Origin: Bacillus massiliigorillae | Lineage (GTDB): Bacteria > Bacillota > Bacilli > Bacillales > DSM-1321 | Direction of reading: 5' to 3' | Length of the DNA stretch: 64,000 bases | Assembly: GCF_000380245.2 (NCBI RefSeq) | Contig: NZ_HG428741.1 | Span: forward strand, 1,044,596 to 1,108,595 | In this document: positions 42,294-51,532 of the stretch, one piece after another | How positions within the stretch are numbered: the stretch's first letter is position 1 | Layout: each line of letters opens with the position of its first letter | Program-made: the position numbers and the translations under genes | Notes under the pieces: generated by a model | What the model saw: only the letters and a program-made list of their open reading frames with translations | The model's database searches: none | What the model was told of the DNA's origin: nothing

Positions 42294-44459
42294 TTGCTCA
42301 TGGATGGTTTTATTTTTTCATTTAATCCTATTTTAATCTTAATAGGAATTCTTTTAACATGTATTGCAGTATATGCATCATTAGATTTGTTTACTAACAT
42401 GATTAGTATGAAAAGCAATCATAACTTTTTATTTTTGGGAAGTTCATTTTGCATGGCAATTGGCATATGGCTGATGAATTTCTTTGGAATGCTTGCGATT
42501 GATATGAATAGTTCTGCTGAATACATTGTTTTAATAAGCGCAATTTCAATGTTTTGTAGTTTTATCTTAACTTTTGCTGCATTTAAGTTTTTAGAGAAGA
42601 AAAAAAAGAAGAGGAATTTATATATCGGAAGCGCTATTATTGCTATAGCTGTTTTAGTAACACATATTATTGGCATGCATTCCATTCATGTCAGTTTTCA
42701 ATATAGTGTATTTTGGTTATGCATGGCATTCTTATTAATTATGCTTTTTTGCTTTTTTGCTTTTTGGTTTATTTTTGATGCGGATGAGCAATTTCCTCAA
42801 GTGTGGATTAAACCACTTGCGGCATGCATTATAACGGTGGCGATTGGACAGGGATTTTTATTAGTTATTAAATCTTCTCTTAAATTGGAAAATCATGATA
42901 CGGTATTATCTTATTTATCTATGGATGGTTATTGGCTACCTTCAATATTTCTTTTGTTAAGTATAATCGTATTTGGAGGATTAATAATAGGTAGCATGAT
43001 GGCAAATAAACGAGTGGTTAAAACCAATCTTTATTCTAAAGATATTATGTCTGCCTTAGATGCATCGTCTATAGTAACAATTACCGATCCAAGAGGTAGT
43101 ATTACATATGTGAATGATAAATTTGTGGAAATATCTAAGTATACAGAAGAGGAGTTAGTCGGAAAGAGATTCGGGATGTTAAATTCCGACCAACATCCGA
43201 AATCTTACTTTGTGGAATTATGGTCTACTATTGAACAAGGTGAAATTTGGAAAGGTGAATTGTGTAATGTTGCGAAAGATGGAACGTATTACTGGGTAGA
43301 TACAACGATTTTTCCCTTTCTAGATAAGAAACAACAACCGTACCAATATGTCGCTATACAAACTGATATTACAGATCGTAAAAAAGTAGAGGAAGAATTA
43401 CAAAATACACTTAAAGAGCTTCAAGAATATAAATACGCGCTCGATCAAGCATCAATTGTAGCTGTAACGAATGCGCAAGGGGTTATTACAAAAGTAAACG
43501 ATAATTTCTGTAACATCTCGAAGTATACGAAGGATGAACTAATTGGAAGTGATCATCGAATATTAAGTTCTGGCTTACATTCGAAGGAGTTCTTCAAGAG
43601 TCTTTGGAGAAAAATCGGAAATGGTAAAGTGTGGAAGGGTGAAATTCGAAATAAGGCGAAGGATGGAACGTATTATTGGGTAGAAACGACGATTGTTCCT
43701 TTTCTAAATAAGCAGAATAAACCTTATCAATACCTTGCTATTCGTAATGATATTACCGAGAAGAAAAAACAAGAAGAAATACTTCATCGACAAGATAAAT
43801 TATCTGCTTTAGGGCAAATGGCGGCTGGAATCGCACATGAAATTCGAAATCCTTTAACTAGTATGAGGGGATATACGGAATTTTTGCTACTCGATGAAGA
43901 AAAAGCAGAACGAAAAGAGCATCTTGAAATAATTCTGGATGAGATTAATCGAGTGAATACTATTGTAGAAGAGTTTATGATGATTGCAAAGCCAAAGTCA
44001 GATTTATTTGCAGTGAAAAATATTGTTTCTATTTTGCGAAACACGCTCGCATTATTTGCATATGAAGCGAAAAAGAAGAAGGTGCAAATACATTTTCATG
44101 CAAGTGAAGAAGAGTTTTTGATACTATGTGATGAAAATAGATTGAAGCAAGTATTTTTAAATTTAGTGAAAAATAGTATAGAGGCTATGCCTGATGGTGG
44201 GCAATTAAACATTTATGTAGAAACAAAAGAAAAATATGTTGATATTATTGTTACGGATACAGGTGTAGGAATACCTCATGATCAATTGAAGAAAATTGGA
44301 GAGCCATTTTATACAACGAAAGAAACGGGAACGGGACTAGGATTAATGATTAGTTTCAAAATTATTGAAAGCCATCAAGGGAAAATTGAAATTGAAAGTG
44401 AGCAAAATAAAGGAACTTCTTTCAAAATTAGTTTACCTTTTGTTGAGTACTTTGAATGA
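42294..44459 (+). CDS. Membrane histidine kinase with MHYT-like sensor and two PAS domains
   Basis: The start is probably the TTG 7 bases after GTGGAG; the ATG two codons on is the alternative. Residues 1-245 contain about seven membrane helices with degenerate MHYT motifs (GIWLMNFFGMLAID near 60, VLVTHIIGMHSIHV near 120), a possible gas or metal sensor. Two PAS-PAC units follow at about 255-370 and 380-495, nearly duplicates (SKYTEEELVG/SKYTKDELIG). The kinase core has H-box IAHEIRNPLTSMRGY near 520, N-box FLNLVKNSIEAMPDGG near 625, and GVGIP and GTGLGLMIS. No response regulator adjoins, as is usual for sporulation-type kinases feeding Spo0F, which is the inferred role. Confidence 0.87.
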   Translation: MLMDGFIFSFNPILILIGILLTCIAVYASLDLFTNMISMKSNHNFLFLGSSFCMAIGIWLMNFFGMLAIDMNSSAEYIVLISAISMFCSFILTFAAFKFLEKKKKKRNLYIGSAIIAIAVLVTHIIGMHSIHVSFQYSVFWLCMAFLLIMLFCFFAFWFIFDADEQFPQVWIKPLAACIITVAIGQGFLLVIKSSLKLENHDTVLSYLSMDGYWLPSIFLLLSIIVFGGLIIGSMMANKRVVKTNLYSKDIMSALDASSIVTITDPRGSITYVNDKFVEISKYTEEELVGKRFGMLNSDQHPKSYFVELWSTIEQGEIWKGELCNVAKDGTYYWVDTTIFPFLDKKQQPYQYVAIQTDITDRKKVEEELQNTLKELQEYKYALDQASIVAVTNAQGVITKVNDNFCNISKYTKDELIGSDHRILSSGLHSKEFFKSLWRKIGNGKVWKGEIRNKAKDGTYYWVETTIVPFLNKQNKPYQYLAIRNDITEKKKQEEILHRQDKLSALGQMAAGIAHEIRNPLTSMRGYTEFLLLDEEKAERKEHLEIILDEINRVNTIVEEFMMIAKPKSDLFAVKNIVSILRNTLALFAYEAKKKKVQIHFHASEEEFLILCDENRLKQVFLNLVKNSIEAMPDGGQLNIYVETKEKYVDIIVTDTGVGIPHDQLKKIGEPFYTTKETGTGLGLMISFKIIESHQGKIEIESEQNKGTSFKISLPFVEYFE

Positions 44460-44467
44460 CTAGAGTG

Positions 44468-44518
44468 GAGGCTATATGGCCAGTGATTACAAATCATCTG
44501 CCATATGGCTTCTTTTTG
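44468..44518 (+). terminator. Terminator behind the histidine kinase
   Basis: GAGGCTATATGGC...CAG pairs with CTG...CCATATGGCTTC and is followed by T5. Confidence 0.7.
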
Positions 44519-44667
44519 TTTTGTAGTAAATGGGAGAAGTTTAGCAATCAAAAAAATTTGAAGAGAGTTGCAGAAAAATGTTTTCGTCACTTCTAATATG
44601 GAAAAAATACAGTATAGTACATCATACAATGTAAAAGGTTTACTAATTGGAAGGGAGGCTATTTGAA

Positions 44668-45072
44668 ATGTGGAAAAAATTCATGTCTAGTATAGGGTTA
44701 GGAAATATTATGGTGGATACGATTTTAGATCATAAGCAATATCGTCGTGGAGAGTCTATGAACGGGATAGTACATATAAAAGGTGGCGCAGCTGAACAGG
44801 TAATAGACGAAATCGTATTAACCTTAGTATTAAAATATGAGCAAGATAGGGAAGATAGTGATTTCTCATATCATGAAAAAACTTTACATGAAATAATTTT
44901 AAAAGATATTCATCATGTTGATTCCAATGAATATTGTAGTATTCCTTTCTCAATTGATATTTTGGATAATCACCCAATAACTGAAAAAGGTGTAGAAACG
45001 ATTTTACGAACAAAAATAATTGTTCCACAAGCAGTTGATCCTGAGGATGAAGATCAAGTCATTATTGTATAG
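44668..45072 (+). CDS. Short Spo0M-like sporulation-control protein
   Basis: The ATG at 44668 follows GGGAGGCTATTTGAA. The 134-residue protein begins WKKFMSSIGLGNIMVDTILD, and YRRGESMNGIVHIKGGAAEQ follows, matching the N-terminal arrestin-like domain of Spo0M. Spo0M of B. subtilis is about 258 residues, so this protein has only the first beta-sandwich and lacks the second half. It ends cleanly with an acidic tail and a perfect terminator 10 bases after the stop, so it looks like a settled short form rather than fresh damage. The role in sporulation is inferred from the family. Confidence 0.8.
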   Translation: MWKKFMSSIGLGNIMVDTILDHKQYRRGESMNGIVHIKGGAAEQVIDEIVLTLVLKYEQDREDSDFSYHEKTLHEIILKDIHHVDSNEYCSIPFSIDILDNHPITEKGVETILRTKIIVPQAVDPEDEDQVIIV

Positions 45073-45081
45073 ATGAAAGTT

Positions 45082-45122
45082 AGGCTGTCAAAAGTATTGA
45101 TTTGACAGCCTTTTCTTTATTA
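45082..45122 (+). terminator. Terminator behind the Spo0M-like gene
   Basis: AGGCTGTCAAA and TTTGACAGCCT form a perfect 11-bp stem followed by TTTCTTTATT. Confidence 0.85.
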
Positions 45123-45263
45123 CTGTTTATTTTCATATTCTTTTTGTATTAAAGCTTTAATTTCGTTATATGTTAATCCAGAATGAGCATTTAATTGCTT
45201 TACTTCTTCTATATTTGTACCAGCAACTGTAAATTTGCCTGTATGGGTGTTTTCATTCTTCAT
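45120..45263 (-). CDS. 47-residue protein with a gamma-SASP-like motif
   Basis: On the minus strand GTAAAGGAGTG precedes the ATG. The product MKNENTHTGKFTVAGTNIEE continues VKQLNAHSGLTYNEIKALIQ. The TNIEEVKQLNAHSG part resembles the repeat of gamma-type small acid-soluble spore proteins (TxVQEVKQQNAQS). The similarity is short, so the family is only suggested. It converges on the Spo0M-like gene and shares its terminator region. Confidence 0.55.
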   Translation of the reverse strand: MKNENTHTGKFTVAGTNIEEVKQLNAHSGLTYNEIKALIQKEYENKQ

Positions 45264-45463
45264 TCTTGTCACTCCTTTACTGATTAACATACGGAATTTT
45301 TAAAAGTATATTCGTAACATGTTTGTTAAAGGGAGTAAATACTCATTGTATTTGGAGACCGTTGAATAGGTGGATGAAAACGTATTATATCTATAATAAA
45401 ATACTACGAATGAGCACATATTAAGAAATGAATTGAATGTAGAAAGGAAATAGAGGATGAGGA

Positions 45464-46665
45464 ATGAAGAAAAATAATCAAACAGTAAGTAAATGGTGCT
45501 TAGTGAGTATGGCATCTATTCCATTAGTAATGACGTTAGGGAATAGTATGTTAATTCCTGCGTTGCCATTAATTGAAAAGCAATTACATATATCTGCATT
45601 TAAATCAAGTCTTCTAATAACCTGTTATTCGATTGCATCCATTTTGTTAATTCCGATAGCAGGTTATCTTTCTGACAAATATGGGAGAAAGAAAATTATT
45701 TTACCGAGCTTAGCTATTGTGTTAATTGGCGGGTTAGTATCAGGATTTGCCGCTTCTAATATGGAGCATCCATATTGGATGATTATAGTAGGACGGATTT
45801 TACAAGGGATAGGGGCTGCAGGTGCAGCACCTATCGTGTTACCATTGATTGGTGATTTGTATAAGAATGACGATGATGCAAGTTCTGCATTAGGTATTAT
45901 TGAAACATCGAATACATTTGGAAAAGTACTCAGTCCTATATTAGGAGCAGTATTTGCAGCAATTATTTGGTATCTTCCTTTTTATTTAATTTCTCTTTTT
46001 AGTATCATATCATTTATTCTTATTTGTATTTTTGTGAAAACACCAAAGAAAAAATAACACCTATTCCAATGGATAAGTTCATTGTAAATGCTAAGAAAAT
46101 ATTTCATAAAGAAGGAAGATGGTTGTATACATTATTCGTTGTTGGTGGTTTCGTGATGTTTATTCTTTTTTCACTGCAAGTGTTTTTATCTGGTCATTTA
46201 GAAACACAATTTCATATGAAAGGTGTGAAAAAAGGACTAGTTTTAGCTATTCCATTGCTTTTTTTATGTATTTCATCTCTTGTAAGTGGGAAGTTGATTA
46301 AGGGTAATAAACAAATTATGAAGAAAATTATAATCTTAGGATTGCTTCTTCAAGCTGCAACGCTAACTTTCTTTAAAGAATATGAATCCATTTTTTTATT
46401 ATTAACAATCATTAGTTTAAACGGCATAGCAATAGGTAGCATATTGCCTACTTTAGACGCTTTAATTACAGAAAATATCGAGAAGTCACAGAGAGGGCTT
46501 ATTACCTCTTTTTACAGTTCTGCTAGATTTATTGGTGTGGCTGCTGGACCTCCATTTATGTCAATGCTAATTAAAAAAGATTTAACAATAGCATCATATG
46601 GTGGGGCTATTATTACGTTATATTTAGCATGGCTAGTTATACGAAAAATTCAAGTCAATGAATAA
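45464..46665 (+). pseudogene. MFS transporter split by a frameshift in an A6 tract
   Basis: The first part (45464-46057, 197 residues) has the N-terminal six helices of a Bmr/TetA-like MFS exporter, with IPALPLIEKQLHISAFKSSL and GYLSDKYGRKKIILPSLAIV (motif A) and GRILQGIGAAGAAPIVLPL (motif C region). It stops after FVKTPKKK in a run of six A (46049-46054). The second part continues in another frame as KITPIPMDKF and carries the remaining six helices to 46665. Adding one A restores a single protein of about 400 residues. Function as two half-transporters is unlikely. It could be a sequencing error, slippage or a true loss. Confidence 0.85.
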
Positions 46666-46676
46666 AAGAGGAAGAA

Positions 46677-46915
46677 GGGGCTGTCCGAAAAAATGATTTT
46701 TAATCATTTTTCGAACGCCCTTTTACGCTTTTTATACCATTCGAAGTCGTATTCATTTACATCTCATTTTTACTTAGTAAACTAAAAAAGTTGATTTTTA
46801 GCGCTTTTGGTTAAGATGAAACTCACGTGACTCCAAAAAAATCAACGAATTTAATTTCTCATCCATACAAATAAATGTAGCGAATAGGACTTATTGGAAA
46901 GCCTCTTTTTTGTCG
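46677..46915 (+). repeat. Dispersed repeat of about 230 bp (MITE-like), copy 2
   Basis: It begins GGGGCTGTCCGAAAAAATGA with a hairpin and shares with 28712-28932 the blocks CATTTTTACTTAGTAAACTA, GATTTTTAGCGCTTTTG and AAAATCAACGAATTTA. The end near TAGGACTTATTGGAAAGCCT corresponds to the GACTTATCGGACAGGCTC end of copy 1 on that strand. Confidence 0.7.
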
Positions 46916-47382
46916 AAAAAAAGCTGTATTAATACACATTCTGTTCTATAACAAATGTGAAAACATAAAACTGTAACAATTTTTAAAATAGGGTTAAACA
47001 CAGTTATAGCAAGGGTTTTTAAGGTTTTTTATGGTAATTGTTTTAAATATTTCAATTTTTTTGAAAAAAAGTAGTGACAAAAAACGGAATTATGTTATAC
47101 AATACAAATAGAAACACACACACTGTATTATAACAAAAGGAACAAAGGGAGACGGGGGAATAGAGGGGATGATGATTCGAGCGGAAAACTACATAGACTA
47201 AACTGAAAATTCAAAATAATCAAAAACAACTAGAGGTAAAACATGCTCTATTGAAATATCAAATAATTAAATGTGAAAAGTTGGTACATATTCCAATAGC
47301 TAATTAAAAGAGATAGCTTTACGGAATTTTTAATAACATCTGAATAGGAAAAAATATAAACAAATAATTGGGGGAAAATAAC
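46916..47382 (+). promoter_or_regulatory. Long leader and promoter region of aceA
   Basis: No protein gene is seen in these 467 bases. A likely promoter is GTGACA, 16 bases, TATACA at about 47084-47111. This gives a leader of about 260 bases before aceA, which includes a tiny ORF (MMIRAENYID, from about 47169) behind a purine-rich GGGAGACGGGGG stretch. Malate synthase, often paired with isocitrate lyase, is absent here. Confidence 0.45.
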
Positions 47383-48663
47383 ATGACTCAAGAAAGAATT
47401 AATGCATTGGAAGCTAGCTGGAAAGAAGAAAGATGGAATGGAATCACTCGTCCATATACTGCAGAAGAAGTAATTCGTTTAAGAGGTTCAATTGATATTG
47501 AGCAAACGTTAGCTCGTCGTGGTTCTGAAAAACTTTGGAACTTAATCAATACAGAAGATTTCGTAAATGCTCTTGGTGCATTAACTGGTAACCAAGCAAT
47601 GCAACAAGTTAAAGCAGGATTAAAAGCAATCTACCTAAGTGGATGGCAAGTTGCAGCAGATGCTAACATTGCTGGTCAAATGTATCCAGACCAAAGCTTA
47701 TACCCAGCAAACTCTGTACCGCAAGTTGTAAAACGTATTAACCAAACTCTTCAACGTGCAGACCAAATTCAACATATGGAAGGTTCAGGAGATGTTGATT
47801 ATTTCGCTCCAATCGTAGCAGATGCTGAAGCTGGTTTCGGTGGTCAATTAAACGTATTTGAATTAATGAAAGGCATGATTGAAGCGGGTGCTTCAGGCGT
47901 TCACTTCGAAGATCAACTTTCTTCTGAGAAGAAATGTGGTCACTTAGGTGGTAAAGTATTACTTCCAACTCAAACAGCTGTAAAGAACTTAATCGCTGCT
48001 CGTTTAGCTGCTGACGTAATGGGTGTTCCAACTGTATTAATCGCTCGTACTGACGCTGATGCTGCTGATTTAATTACAAGTGATGTTGACCCTGCAGATG
48101 CACCATTTATTACAGGAGAACGTACTACAGAAGGTTTCTTCCGCACTAAAGCAGGTTTAGATCAAGCAATCGCTCGTGGTCTTGCTTACGCACCATATGC
48201 TGACTTAATCTGGTGTGAAACTTCAGTACCAAGTCTTGAAGATGCTAAAACTTTCGCTGATGCAATTCATGCGAAGTTCCCAGGTAAACTGTTAGCTTAC
48301 AACTGTTCTCCATCATTCAACTGGAAAGCTAAATTAGATGATGAAACAATTGCTAACTACCAAAGAGAATTAGGAAAAATGGGTTACAAATTCCAATTCG
48401 TTACATTAGCTGGTTTCCACTCATTAAATCACGGTATGTTCGAGCTTGCTCGTAAATATAAAGATAATGGTATGGCTGCATACTCTGAATTACAACAAGC
48501 TGAATTTGCTAGTGAAGCAGATGGATATAGTGCAACTAGACACCAACGTGAAGTTGGAACTGGATACTTTGATGAAGTTGCAACAATTGTATCAGGTGGA
48601 ACTTCTTCAACAACAGCTCTAGCTGGATCAACTGAAGCAGAACAATTTCAAACTACTAAATAA
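47383..48663 (+). CDS. aceA: Isocitrate lyase
   Basis: The ATG at 47383 follows TTGGGGGAAAATAAC. The 426-residue enzyme splits isocitrate into succinate and glyoxylate, the entry to the glyoxylate shunt used for growth on acetate or fatty acids. Family signatures are present: YLSGWQVAADAN near residue 85, DYFAPIVADAEAGFGGQLNV near 145, the active-site SSEKKCGHLGGKVLLPTQ near 185 with its catalytic Cys, ARTDADAADLI near 220, and YNCSPSFNWK near 310. The gene is alone; its usual partner malate synthase is not next to it. Confidence 0.97.
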   Translation: MTQERINALEASWKEERWNGITRPYTAEEVIRLRGSIDIEQTLARRGSEKLWNLINTEDFVNALGALTGNQAMQQVKAGLKAIYLSGWQVAADANIAGQMYPDQSLYPANSVPQVVKRINQTLQRADQIQHMEGSGDVDYFAPIVADAEAGFGGQLNVFELMKGMIEAGASGVHFEDQLSSEKKCGHLGGKVLLPTQTAVKNLIAARLAADVMGVPTVLIARTDADAADLITSDVDPADAPFITGERTTEGFFRTKAGLDQAIARGLAYAPYADLIWCETSVPSLEDAKTFADAIHAKFPGKLLAYNCSPSFNWKAKLDDETIANYQRELGKMGYKFQFVTLAGFHSLNHGMFELARKYKDNGMAAYSELQQAEFASEADGYSATRHQREVGTGYFDEVATIVSGGTSSTTALAGSTEAEQFQTTK

Positions 48664-48675
48664 GTAATTTAAATA

Positions 48676-48710
48676 ATTGTCCCTCTGCTTATATCGCAGA
48701 GGGGCAATCA
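48676..48710 (+). terminator. aceA terminator or hairpin
   Basis: TTGTCCCTCTGC and GCAGAGGGGCAA form a strong 12-bp stem (one G-U pair). No T run follows, so it may be a stabilising 3' hairpin or allow read-through into the YhfH-like gene. Confidence 0.65.
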
Positions 48711-48741
48711 AACAAAAAACAATTTATTGGAGGAATTTATA

Positions 48742-48882
48742 ATGAAAAATCAACCAACAACAAAATATTTTAAAATTTCTACAGAAAAAAGCTGTCCAGA
48801 GTGTGGTGCAACAATTCATATGAGTCAAGAATGCTACTTAATGGAATGTGATCGTTGTTTATCTAAGAAGCAGGATTGTTAA
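48742..48882 (+). CDS. YhfH-family small zinc-ribbon-like protein
   Basis: TTGGAGGAATTTATA precedes the ATG. The 46-residue product has two Cys pairs, CPEC in KSCPECGATIH and CDRC in LMECDRCLSKK, 15 residues apart, plus a Cys and His between them. This CxxC/CxxC layout and the length fit the YhfH family of Bacillus. Function unknown; zinc binding is inferred. Confidence 0.7.
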   Translation: MKNQPTTKYFKISTEKSCPECGATIHMSQECYLMECDRCLSKKQDC

Positions 48883-48883
48883 G

Positions 48884-48913
48884 GCGAGGGCCAAGACCTC
48901 GTCTTTTTTTTGT
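48884..48913 (+). terminator. Terminator behind the YhfH-like gene
   Basis: CGAGG and CCTCG form a short GC stem around a 7-base loop, followed by TC and T8. Confidence 0.8.
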
Positions 48914-49017
48914 TTAGAAATCTTTAAAATTTTTTTCCATTAATTATTACTTTCCCATATTTGAGAGATACTACATACTATACTTTTACATAGAAAACGT
49001 TTTAAGGAGGATGTAAA

Positions 49018-49464
49018 TTGTCTAAGAAGACGGTTGACGAAATTATTGAACAAGGGATTTATGGAGCTAAAGAAATAAACCCTGACGAAAGAAGAAAATT
49101 TCTTGGAACTTTACGTGAGCGTATTGTAATTGCTTTAACTGCGTCTCAAGTACGAGCTAATCAAGTTCAACCTGAAGTAGAGGATGCTATCAAAAATAAT
49201 AAAGAAGCAAAATTATATGTAAATGGGAATGTGGATTATTCTTATTTATCGAAATATATAAAAGTAGCTCAAAATAACAATGTATCCTATACAATTGTGA
49301 CAAATAAAGAGCATAACAGTGAGATAGGGCTAGTATTAGCATATGATCATGCTATTGATAAAGAAGATATTTATATAAATGAAAATAAACCAGAAATGAA
49401 GCCAGCTACACAAGAAGATAATTCTGGAGGATTTTCATTTCTGAAAAAATGGTTTAGAAGATAA
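49018..49464 (+). CDS. yueI: YueI family protein (DUF1694)
   Basis: A TTG start follows AAGGAGGATGTAAA. The 148-residue cytoplasmic protein begins SKKTVDEIIEQGIYGAKEIN, and the core PDERRKFLGTLRERIVIALT plus NGNVDYSYLSKYIKVAQNNN are characteristic of YueI. It has a compact alpha/beta fold with a variable polar tail ending KKWFRR. The biochemical role is unknown. A cre-like AAAACGTTTT lies at about 48993-49003, between the start and the upstream terminator. Confidence 0.85.
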   Translation: MSKKTVDEIIEQGIYGAKEINPDERRKFLGTLRERIVIALTASQVRANQVQPEVEDAIKNNKEAKLYVNGNVDYSYLSKYIKVAQNNNVSYTIVTNKEHNSEIGLVLAYDHAIDKEDIYINENKPEMKPATQEDNSGGFSFLKKWFRR

Positions 49465-49471
49465 TAATTAA

Positions 49472-49560
49472 AAGGGCTGTCTTAAAAGTGGAAAATCATT
49501 TTTAGGATGCCCTTTTCCATTTTTTTATCATTCGAATTTGTTTTCAATTCAATCTTATTT
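49472..49560 (+). repeat. Terminator with partial dispersed-repeat tail
   Basis: AGGGCTGTCTTAAAAGTGGA pairs with the later ATTTTTAGGATGCCCT to end yueI transcription. The following ATCATTCGAATTTGTTTTCA resembles the interior of the repeats at 28712 and 46677, so this is probably a truncated copy used as a terminator. Confidence 0.55.
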
Positions 49561-49724
49561 ATATCTGTAGATATCTAAATATGAATAAGAATTTTATTAG
49601 TATAAAAATTTACGATTTAGTAAAATATTTAATAGGCAATATTTTCGAAATAATATGAAACCGTTTGTTTAGTTTTGCGTAGTATTAACTAAGGTGAAAA
49701 TAGTTTATAGGAGAGTGATTTACA

Positions 49725-50405
49725 ATGGAACAAAATAATGTGGAAAATCCCAAAAAAGAAGTTTCTGGAGCCAAGCCTTCAATATTTAGAATTATTTGGA
49801 GTCCTGTTGAACAATTTGAAAAAATACGTAATCGTCCAACGTTTTGGATTCCATTACTGATTGTTACTGTTTTATCTGTGGTTGGTACATATTTTTCTAT
49901 TTCTCAAATGGATTACTCAGAAATATTGGGAGAAACTGTTCCAGCAGACCAAATGGATACTGTTATGACTGTTAGTAAAATATTTGGTGCTGTTGCAAGT
50001 GTATTTGCACCAATTATTGCCCTATTAATCTCAGCAGCTATTTATTTGCTAATAGCAAAAATTGCAGGTTCAGAGGTGACGTTTAAGCAATTATTATCAA
50101 TGAAAACATTTATTATGCTTATTTCTGCAGTTGGACTGATTTTAAATGGACTTATTAGCATAATAATAGATACTAGACCAGACAATATGATTACTAGTTT
50201 AGCGGGTGTAATGGGAAGTGAAAATGCTGTGCTTGGCTCCATTGAATTATTTACAATTTGGGGTGTAGTTCTTACTGCGATAGGTTTACAAAAGGTAGCA
50301 CAATTCTCAAAAGGTCTTTCTTGGACGATTTCAATTGCATTTTACTTAATTAGTATTGGTTTTACTTATGTTAGTAGCATTATTTCAGGATTAAGTACGA
50401 TGTAA
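49725..50405 (+). CDS. yknW: YIP1-family membrane protein YknW
   Basis: The ATG follows TAGGAGAG. The 226-residue protein begins with a soluble stretch containing IFRIIWSPVEQFEKIRNRPT, then five hydrophobic helices from about residue 40 (FWIPLLIVTVLSVVGTYF) to the end, the layout of YIP1-domain proteins. It is the first gene of a four-gene cluster whose frames overlap at every junction. In B. subtilis YknW assists assembly of the YknXYZ transporter. Confidence 0.88.
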   Translation: MEQNNVENPKKEVSGAKPSIFRIIWSPVEQFEKIRNRPTFWIPLLIVTVLSVVGTYFSISQMDYSEILGETVPADQMDTVMTVSKIFGAVASVFAPIIALLISAAIYLLIAKIAGSEVTFKQLLSMKTFIMLISAVGLILNGLISIIIDTRPDNMITSLAGVMGSENAVLGSIELFTIWGVVLTAIGLQKVAQFSKGLSWTISIAFYLISIGFTYVSSIISGLSTM

Positions 50406-51532
50406 TGAAGAAAAAAATATGGATTGCAATAGCTATTATTAGTTTAATCATTGTAATGGTTGGAATAACCATTTATCGTCAAGTTGCAGCGAAGGGTCCA
50501 GAAGTAAAGATTATTCAAGCGAAGTTTGAACAAATATCTGAACATTTAATGATTCCAGGTACGCTTAAATTAGAACAACAGCAAAAAGTGTATTATTCAC
50601 CTGACAAAGGAAAAGTAGCAAATTATTTCGTTAAAGAAGGGCAACGAGTTGAACCAGGCATCGCTCTTATAAAATATAATCAACCGCAATTAGAGTTTGA
50701 ACTGGAACAAAATAAGCTCTCATTAGAATCAGCTTATTTAAAGATTAATCAAGTGAAGGATCAGTTAGCTAACTTGCAAGATAAAGAGGATGAGTTAGCG
50801 AAGACTGTTGGTCGTGATAAGGCGAAGGAACAGTTTGAAAGTGAAAAAACAAATCTTCAAACAGAACGTAAAATGGCTAATATTGATTTGAAGCAAGCGG
50901 AATTACAAAAGAAAAATATTGAACAACAAATGAAGGATTTATCCGTTGTGAGTGAAGTAACTGGAACAGTTCTTTCTATTAATAAGCAAGCAGCTAATGG
51001 ATCGCAAGAAGGATTGGCAGAACCGATTATTATGATTGGCCAATTAGGTGGATTAACTTCAACAGGATTTATAACGGAATATGATTCTGTGAAAGTGAAG
51101 CGAGGACAAAATGTCACTTTACGTTCAGATGCCATTCCAAATCAGGTATGGACAGGAACTGTAAGTGAGATATCTATGCTACCAAAGGAAAGTGCTGTTA
51201 ATACTAGTAATGATGGTGCGGCAGCTCAATATCCAATAAAGGTTATGGTTAAAGATTCTACTAATCTATTGCGCCCAGGCTTTCAATTAATAATGGAAAT
51301 AGCGACAGAGCAAAAGGATGCCTTAACAATTCCAATGGAAGCTGTTGTTACAAAAGGCGATAAGCAATTTGTTTTTATATTGAACAAAAAGATAGCAAAA
51401 AAAGTAGAAGTAAAAACAGGAATTACATCTAGTGAAAAAATTGAAATTACAAAAGGTTTAAAGAAAAATGAAAAAGTCATCATACAACCACCAGAAACGT
51501 TAAAAGATGGTATGGAAGTGACTTTGAAATGA
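50405..51532 (+). CDS. yknX: Membrane fusion protein YknX (HlyD/RND-adaptor type)
   Basis: It starts one base inside the stop of yknW (TAATG). The 375-residue protein has an N-terminal anchor (KIWIAIAIISLIIVMVGITI), then the adaptor layout: a lipoyl-like half with YSPDKGKVANYFVKEGQRVE near residue 60, a coiled coil at about 95-180 (ELEQNKLSLESAYLKINQVK onward), the second lipoyl half, and a beta-barrel with LRPGFQLIMEIATEQKDALT near 280. It bridges the transporter to the outside of the membrane. Confidence 0.92.
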   Translation: MKKKIWIAIAIISLIIVMVGITIYRQVAAKGPEVKIIQAKFEQISEHLMIPGTLKLEQQQKVYYSPDKGKVANYFVKEGQRVEPGIALIKYNQPQLEFELEQNKLSLESAYLKINQVKDQLANLQDKEDELAKTVGRDKAKEQFESEKTNLQTERKMANIDLKQAELQKKNIEQQMKDLSVVSEVTGTVLSINKQAANGSQEGLAEPIIMIGQLGGLTSTGFITEYDSVKVKRGQNVTLRSDAIPNQVWTGTVSEISMLPKESAVNTSNDGAAAQYPIKVMVKDSTNLLRPGFQLIMEIATEQKDALTIPMEAVVTKGDKQFVFILNKKIAKKVEVKTGITSSEKIEITKGLKKNEKVIIQPPETLKDGMEVTLK

